This document shows, piece after piece, positions 30,377 to 33,471 of a stretch of 33,471 bases of DNA. Position numbers and translations under genes: made by a program. Position 1 is the first letter of the stretch, and every line of letters starts with the position of its first letter. Source of the stretch: a virus; the IMG/VR virus record IMGVR_UViG_3300047095_000639, positions 1 to 33,471 of that record; one strand, written 5' to 3'. A model generated the notes under the pieces. It made no database searches, was not told where the DNA came from, and saw only the letters and a program-made list of their open reading frames with translations.

Positions 30377-30971
30377 TTGCTTCGTTTATACGGTTATACA
30401 TTCTTTTTATATCGTCTTCGTTATAATCAACTGAAATCTCACAGATACGCTGCGCAGTTGGTATATCATCAAAGTTAAATTCCTTTGGATCACAGGTACG
30501 AAATCTCGTTTCACGTTCTATAATCTCATCCGGTGTATTCGATAGTACATAAACTAACTTAGCTGACTTTTTACCAAACAAATCCATATAAGCCTGTAAC
30601 TGCCAATAATAATCCTTATTAATTGCCTTGCTATGCTTTGATGCCATAAAGGTAAAAATATCCCAACTACTTTTTATATCAATGATGCATTCATCTGTAA
30701 TGATGTCAGGCTCTCCTGTAATGTAATCATTCTGATGGCGATAGTTATTCTTTTTATAGAATTCACCAGTATGCAATGAATAAAGAGTAATAGATTGCTC
30801 CTCAACTGCTATGCCTTTATTCATGTACTTGCTATCAATTACTTTTTTCCTTCCGTAATTTTGTTCAATCCACAATTCTAATAAATAACTTTTAGTGGTT
30901 TCTGACAGTGCCTCCGATTTACTTCGTGAATCTGTCATTAATTTGCCTATTGCCGATGCCCTGTATTTCAT
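30348..30971 (-). CDS. YqaJ-type recombination exonuclease
   Basis: A 207-residue lambda-exonuclease-like nuclease. RASAIGKLMT opens the domain. GEPDIITDECIIDIKSSWD provides the PD-(D/E)XK catalytic set (Asp in EPD; D-x-K in IDIKSS). YYWQLQAYMDLFG is the conserved Q-L-Q-x-Y-M motif. Such enzymes resect one DNA strand to produce tails for an annealing protein. The partner is encoded upstream at 31049-31666. All catalytic residues are present. Role: recombination or replication of phage DNA. Confidence 0.82.
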   Translation of the reverse strand: MKYRASAIGKLMTDSRSKSEALSETTKSYLLELWIEQNYGRKKVIDSKYMNKGIAVEEQSITLYSLHTGEFYKKNNYRHQNDYITGEPDIITDECIIDIKSSWDIFTFMASKHSKAINKDYYWQLQAYMDLFGKKSAKLVYVLSNTPDEIIERETRFRTCDPKEFNFDDIPTAQRICEISVDYNEDDIKRMYNRINEANEYYQSLKA

Positions 30972-31083
30972 TGTTGTATAAATATTTAATGTATCTTTTT
31001 AATTGTTTATATGTTTGTTCTTTGCTTAAATCTTGTTCAAATAGCTTATCAACTGCCTTGCTGAAACTTACTATGTGCTTCAT
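30919..31083 (-). CDS. Small protein between annealing protein and exonuclease
   Basis: ATG 31083 opens a 54-residue frame that bridges the gap between the annealing-protein and exonuclease genes. It overlaps the first by 35 nt and the second by 53 nt. The start, MKHIVSFSKAVDKLFEQD, then LSKEQTYKQLKRYIKYLY, reads as a helical domain; the last ~13 residues are just the exonuclease gene in another frame. It is probably a coupling gene. No family is recognised. Confidence 0.4.
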   Translation of the reverse strand: MKHIVSFSKAVDKLFEQDLSKEQTYKQLKRYIKYLYNNEIQGIGNRQINDRFTK

Positions 31084-31666
31084 ACTGTTTCTTAATTTTT
31101 GCTTTTAACTCAGGTGTATCTGCTTTTTCTAAAAGTAACTGTAAGCGATTGCGTTCCTCTTCAGCTTTCTCTTGCAAAGTTACATCCATTGAATGAGGTG
31201 CAAGATCTTTGCGATTTAAATCACTTCCGAATAATCTTCCGAAATGATCACAGGCATCTTTAATTGCCAATGTCTTAGCCATCGGGAAAGCCATACTCAC
31301 TGCTCCGTTATTAATGTTGCCTAAGTCTGCCGGGCTGCTGCCTTGCTTAGTTTGTAACTGCATAGCTCCGATACCATCATGAAATAACCATTCTCCTGTT
31401 ATTGGGTTTTGATAATGTACACGTACACGTACATAAACTCCATTAAATGACTGCCCCTGATCGGTGACTTCAATCTTATAGGCTTTGAATATACGTTTTA
31501 ATAAATACTCAACTTTGTCAATCGGGAGGTACTTATATCCTTTAATATATGGATGTGTTTTAATCCAGTCAGGCTTAGGATCTTGATTAAGTAGATACTG
31601 CAACTGATCCTGCTGTGCGGCTGCCTGTATATCTGAATACAAGTCAGCAATTTTAACTATACTCAT
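31049..31666 (-). CDS. Single-strand annealing protein, Rad52-like
   Basis: A 205-residue protein. Residues ~45-150 carry YLPIDKVEYLLKRIFKAYKI, VRVRVHYQNPITGEWLFHDG and MAKTLAIKDACDHFGRLFG, the beta-beta-beta-alpha pattern and A-K-x-A-I-K-D-A-x-x-x-F-G signature of Rad52/Sak-like phage annealing proteins. The C-terminus is a charged helix (TPELKAKIKKQYEAH). It pairs complementary single strands made by the YqaJ exonuclease. Together they form the phage recombination system, like Red beta with lambda exonuclease. Confidence 0.75.
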   Translation of the reverse strand: MSIVKIADLYSDIQAAAQQDQLQYLLNQDPKPDWIKTHPYIKGYKYLPIDKVEYLLKRIFKAYKIEVTDQGQSFNGVYVRVRVHYQNPITGEWLFHDGIGAMQLQTKQGSSPADLGNINNGAVSMAFPMAKTLAIKDACDHFGRLFGSDLNRKDLAPHSMDVTLQEKAEEERNRLQLLLEKADTPELKAKIKKQYEAHSKFQQGS

Positions 31667-31965
31667 AATGTTATAAGTTCAAAGTTAGCATTACATAAAT
31701 AATCAATAACATCAGATTCGCAGTACTCAAACCCATCTAAATAAGGATTAAATATAAACTGCTCCTCTTTTGGTGATTCAGTTGAATAATCCCATGTAAA
31801 ATATGAGCCTTTACATGATAAATCTAAATCAGTAAGTTTAAACTCATGCTGTAGTAATGTTTCACAATCTACCTGGAATGTCGCTACACATGATGTATTA
31901 TTCGTGTCGTACATCTCAACCTCACACTTGCGGTCATTGTACATAAAAGTAAAATAGGTTTTCAT
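31663..31965 (-). CDS. Unknown protein (100 aa)
   Basis: A 100-residue acidic protein with predicted strands (KTYFTFMYNDRKCEVEMYD, FQVDCETLL) and six Cys (KCEVE, SCVATF, VDCETL, SCKGS, YCESD, LCNAN). It overlaps the annealing-protein gene by ATGA. No family is recognised. Second gene of the leftward operon. It may be a partner of the recombination proteins. Confidence 0.5.
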   Translation of the reverse strand: MKTYFTFMYNDRKCEVEMYDTNNTSCVATFQVDCETLLQHEFKLTDLDLSCKGSYFTWDYSTESPKEEQFIFNPYLDGFEYCESDVIDYLCNANFELITL

Positions 31966-31966
31966 A

Positions 31967-32188
31967 TTAAGATAAATAAATTGTTATGTTGTTTAAAGTA
32001 TATTTAACTGAGCCAGTTGCTATAACAGAAAATTTAAAATCTAAGTTATAGATATCACATGATAAATCCTGATTGAAATGTGCATAGAGTTTTATATCCT
32101 CTGCAAAAAACTCAATACTATAAAAGTTTTCAAGTTTAATTCCAGTCTCTTCAGACCATTTTTTTAATTTCTCAAGTTGTGTTGTCAT
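31967..32188 (-). CDS. Unknown protein (73 aa), first gene of operon
   Basis: A 73-residue protein, MTTQLEKLKKWSEETGIKLE, with a beta-rich second half (SVKYTLNNITIYLS). It is the first gene after the leftward promoter, about 25 nt from the -7 box, so it is likely expressed first and early. No family is recognised. Confidence 0.5.
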   Translation of the reverse strand: MTTQLEKLKKWSEETGIKLENFYSIEFFAEDIKLYAHFNQDLSCDIYNLDFKFSVIATGSVKYTLNNITIYLS

Positions 32189-32213
32189 AATTGTGTGTTT
32201 TAATTTGATAAGA

Positions 32214-32245
32214 CAAATATAAAGCGAATAAATATAGCCACCAAA
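32214..32245 (-). promoter_or_regulatory. Leftward early operon promoter
   Basis: Read leftward: TTTG (32242-32245), 20 nt, TATATTTG (32214-32221). This is a near-perfect Bacteroidetes promoter. Start site would be near 32209, with a ~20-nt leader before the 32188 ATG. It drives the operon down to 27735. Confidence 0.75.
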
Positions 32246-32294
32246 TTTTTATTTGTTAAATTTTTGTTAATTGCTAATTTTAACATTTAAGGGT

Positions 32295-32323
32295 TTTGTT
32301 TTAAAATATTTTGCTTATATTTG
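32295..32323 (+). promoter_or_regulatory. Rightward promoter for structured leader RNA
   Basis: TTTG at 32295-32298, 17 nt, TATATTTG at 32316-32323. The spacer is slightly short but both boxes are exact. Start would be near 32328, which is the first base of hairpin 1 below. Divergent from the leftward promoter ~50 nt away. Confidence 0.65.
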
Positions 32324-32327
32324 CATT

Positions 32328-32408
32328 ACTCGTCAGCTACCGAGTGAATATTAAAAATTATTCGCCCCTTTGGATTTATATGTGTAGCTGCGTATAGATA
32401 CTCAGGGG
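32328..32408 (+). ncRNA. Structured leader RNA with complementary loops
   Basis: Three hairpins fill this stretch. H1: ACTCG-loop-CGAGT (32328-32345), loop TCAGCTAC. H2: GAATA-loop-TATTC (32346-32363). H3: CCCCT (32365-32369) with AGGGG (32404-32408), with an internal arm (32372-32383 pairing with 32390-32401, one mismatch) closing the six-base loop GTAGCT (32384-32389). H3's loop is the exact complement of AGCTAC in the H1 loop, so a kissing interaction is possible. The element ends in a T-run directly before the 32426 gene. It may be an attenuator, a riboswitch-like element or a small RNA. No known RNA family is recognised. Confidence 0.5.
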
Positions 32409-32420
32409 TTTTTTATTTTA
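32365..32420 (+). terminator. Terminator/attenuator before nuclease gene
   Basis: CCCCT...AGGGG closes a long hairpin whose inner arm is formed by 32372-32401. TTTTTT (32409-32414) and more T follow. The nuclease ATG is at 32426, so termination here would block its expression and anti-termination would permit it. Confidence 0.6.
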
Positions 32421-32425
32421 TTTTT

Positions 32426-33382
32426 ATGGTAAAAATTACAGATGCTCGCTGGGAAACATCAACTGAGAAACAACAGCGAATCGATTACTTTGCTAAAAAG
32501 CAAAACAACTCTAAGGAGTACTCAGTCATTTATTGTAATCAATTTAATGACAAACTTGTTAAATGGTATAATGAATTTAAAGTTGATTATACAAATGAAT
32601 TAATCTTAAAAGAAGAAAAAGACTATGTAAAAAGGATTAATTCTTTTAATGAATATAAAAAAAATCGCCGAGAAAAAGATAAAATTATTGATGACATTCG
32701 TTACAATAATAAAGAATATCTTTGTGAATGTGGCAATAAACTAAAATACGTTGAAAATTTTAATTTTGTTGGATGCACTAATTACAGAGATAAAACAAAA
32801 AATCACGCTTATATTAATTATACAGATTGGGAAAAATTAAATCAACAGGAATTAAATATTACTGTCAATAATGTTGAATACTCAAAAAATCATTTAGATT
32901 TATTTAGGGTTAGATATGACATTCCTAAAAATGTTAAAATGTCTGTAATTTATAAAACTCTAAAATCTAATGGTGTTAAATTTCTTTGTGATATAAATGA
33001 AAGTAGGTTTAATATTGCTAAAAATTCAAGCAATAATTCAAATCTTGAAGAAATTTTAATCAAAGAAATTTTAGAAAATAAATTTGAAAAGGTATCTTAT
33101 CAACCTGGAATTAAGTACAAAACTGAAAGCTCATTAAATTGGCAACTTAAAATACCTGATTATATTTGTCAAAATTCTGAATCTATATTTATTTTTGATG
33201 CGAAGAAAAATGTAGAAAATTTAGATATTGATCAATTAAATTATTACCATCAATTAGTTGATTTTATAAGATTAAAACATGGTATTAATAAACAGGTTAA
33301 ATCATACTTTATTGTCTTTGATCCTTTGAATGCTGATAAAATTTCTAATTGTCTTACTATTAATAAACTTAAATCATTATGA
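32426..33382 (+). CDS. PD-(D/E)XK nuclease with zinc-ribbon-like segment
   Basis: A 318-residue protein. Residues ~100-127 (C100-x-C102 ... GCTNYRDKTKNH) look like a topoisomerase-type zinc ribbon, with only three Cys visible and His as a possible fourth ligand. The C-terminal domain has PDYICQNSESIFIFDAKKN (Asp245, Asp258, Lys260), a PD-(D/E)XK active site, followed by a helix and VKSYFIVFDP. The combination suggests an endonuclease, perhaps restriction-like or host-DNA-degrading. It follows a structured leader RNA and ends by ATGA overlap with the next gene. Function and target are inferred. Confidence 0.55.
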   Translation: MVKITDARWETSTEKQQRIDYFAKKQNNSKEYSVIYCNQFNDKLVKWYNEFKVDYTNELILKEEKDYVKRINSFNEYKKNRREKDKIIDDIRYNNKEYLCECGNKLKYVENFNFVGCTNYRDKTKNHAYINYTDWEKLNQQELNITVNNVEYSKNHLDLFRVRYDIPKNVKMSVIYKTLKSNGVKFLCDINESRFNIAKNSSNNSNLEEILIKEILENKFEKVSYQPGIKYKTESSLNWQLKIPDYICQNSESIFIFDAKKNVENLDIDQLNYYHQLVDFIRLKHGINKQVKSYFIVFDPLNADKISNCLTINKLKSL

Positions 33383-33471
33383 ATTATATATATATTGCTG
33401 AAGAATTTATTTATGAAGGTTATAATCCTTTACCTTTACTTAATAATAAAGCTCCAAAACTACCAAAGGAT
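33379..33471 (+). CDS. Partial gene at window edge
   Basis: ATG 33379 overlaps the nuclease stop codon (ATGA) and stays open to the last base of the window (31 codons). The start reads MNYIYIAEEFIYEGYNPLPL. It is the next gene of the rightward operon, cut by the window. No family can be judged from this fragment. Confidence 0.55.
   Translation, partial: MNYIYIAEEFIYEGYNPLPLLNNKAPKLPKD

Noticed and set aside
27735-33382. Methyltransferase and nuclease as a classic restriction-modification pair
   Set aside because: They are 3.4 kb apart, on opposite strands and under different promoters, with no shared control visible.
1-33471. Integrase, tRNA genes, transposase, CRISPR array
   Set aside because: No reading frame with integrase or transposase motifs, no cloverleaf-like segment and no regular repeat array was recognised by eye; tRNAscan-SE and a repeat search would be needed to exclude them.

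Overview
The window looks like a large part of the genome of a tailed phage (siphovirus type) infecting a member of the Bacteroidetes, possibly a flavobacterium or relative. The DNA is AT-rich. Genes are tightly packed and often overlap at ATGA. Shine-Dalgarno sequences are essentially absent. At least six clear copies of the Bacteroidetes promoter (TTG/TTTG, 17-21 nt, TAnnTTTG) are visible. No integrase, tRNA, transposase or CRISPR array was recognised. The last gene runs off the right edge, so the genome continues beyond the window.

Layout. (1) 1-1543, rightward: a promoter with inverted repeats, a VRR-NUC-like nuclease and small accessory genes. (2) 1543-3479: terminase small and large subunits. 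(3) 3501-15797: head-tail completion and tail genes: a gp10-like protein, a terminator/connector-like protein, two receptor-binding-like appendage proteins, several small proteins, a probable tail assembly chaperone with a -1-frame extension, the tape measure protein (744 aa), two large tail-tip/adhesin proteins, a Mu F-like minor head protein and the probable major tail protein. (4) 15811-18955: a glycan cassette: a GT-A glycosyltransferase fused to a GH130-like propeller, a SAM methyltransferase and a second GT-A glycosyltransferase. (5) 18981-25154: the head module: a CxxC microprotein, portal with a four-cysteine insert, scaffold, major capsid protein and a further virion protein. A leftward gene fusing a MazG-like domain to a phosphomannose-isomerase cupin interrupts this module. 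(6) 25151-26517: lysis: two small membrane proteins, a DUF5675 protein and a single-gene spanin. (7) 26514-27754: a metallophosphoesterase and an AT-hook protein.

(8) 32188 down to 27735 is one leftward operon behind a near-perfect promoter. It encodes two small unknowns, a Rad52-like annealing protein, a YqaJ-type exonuclease, small proteins, a Cys-tailed HTH protein, a secreted glucosaminidase-like enzyme, an unknown, and a C5 cytosine DNA methyltransferase with an embedded helix-turn-helix. The annealing protein and exonuclease form a recombination pair. (9) To the right, a divergent promoter drives a structured leader RNA, then a PD-(D/E)XK nuclease and one partial gene.

The most unusual points are: the leader RNA at 32328-32425, in which two hairpin loops are exactly complementary over six bases and which ends in a terminator next to the nuclease start codon; the glycan cassette together with the antisense PMI-cupin/MazG fusion, which hints at mannose-based modification of virions or host surface; the -1-frame extension before the tape measure gene, interrupted by an in-frame TAA; and several promoters placed so close to the ATG that the transcripts should be leaderless.
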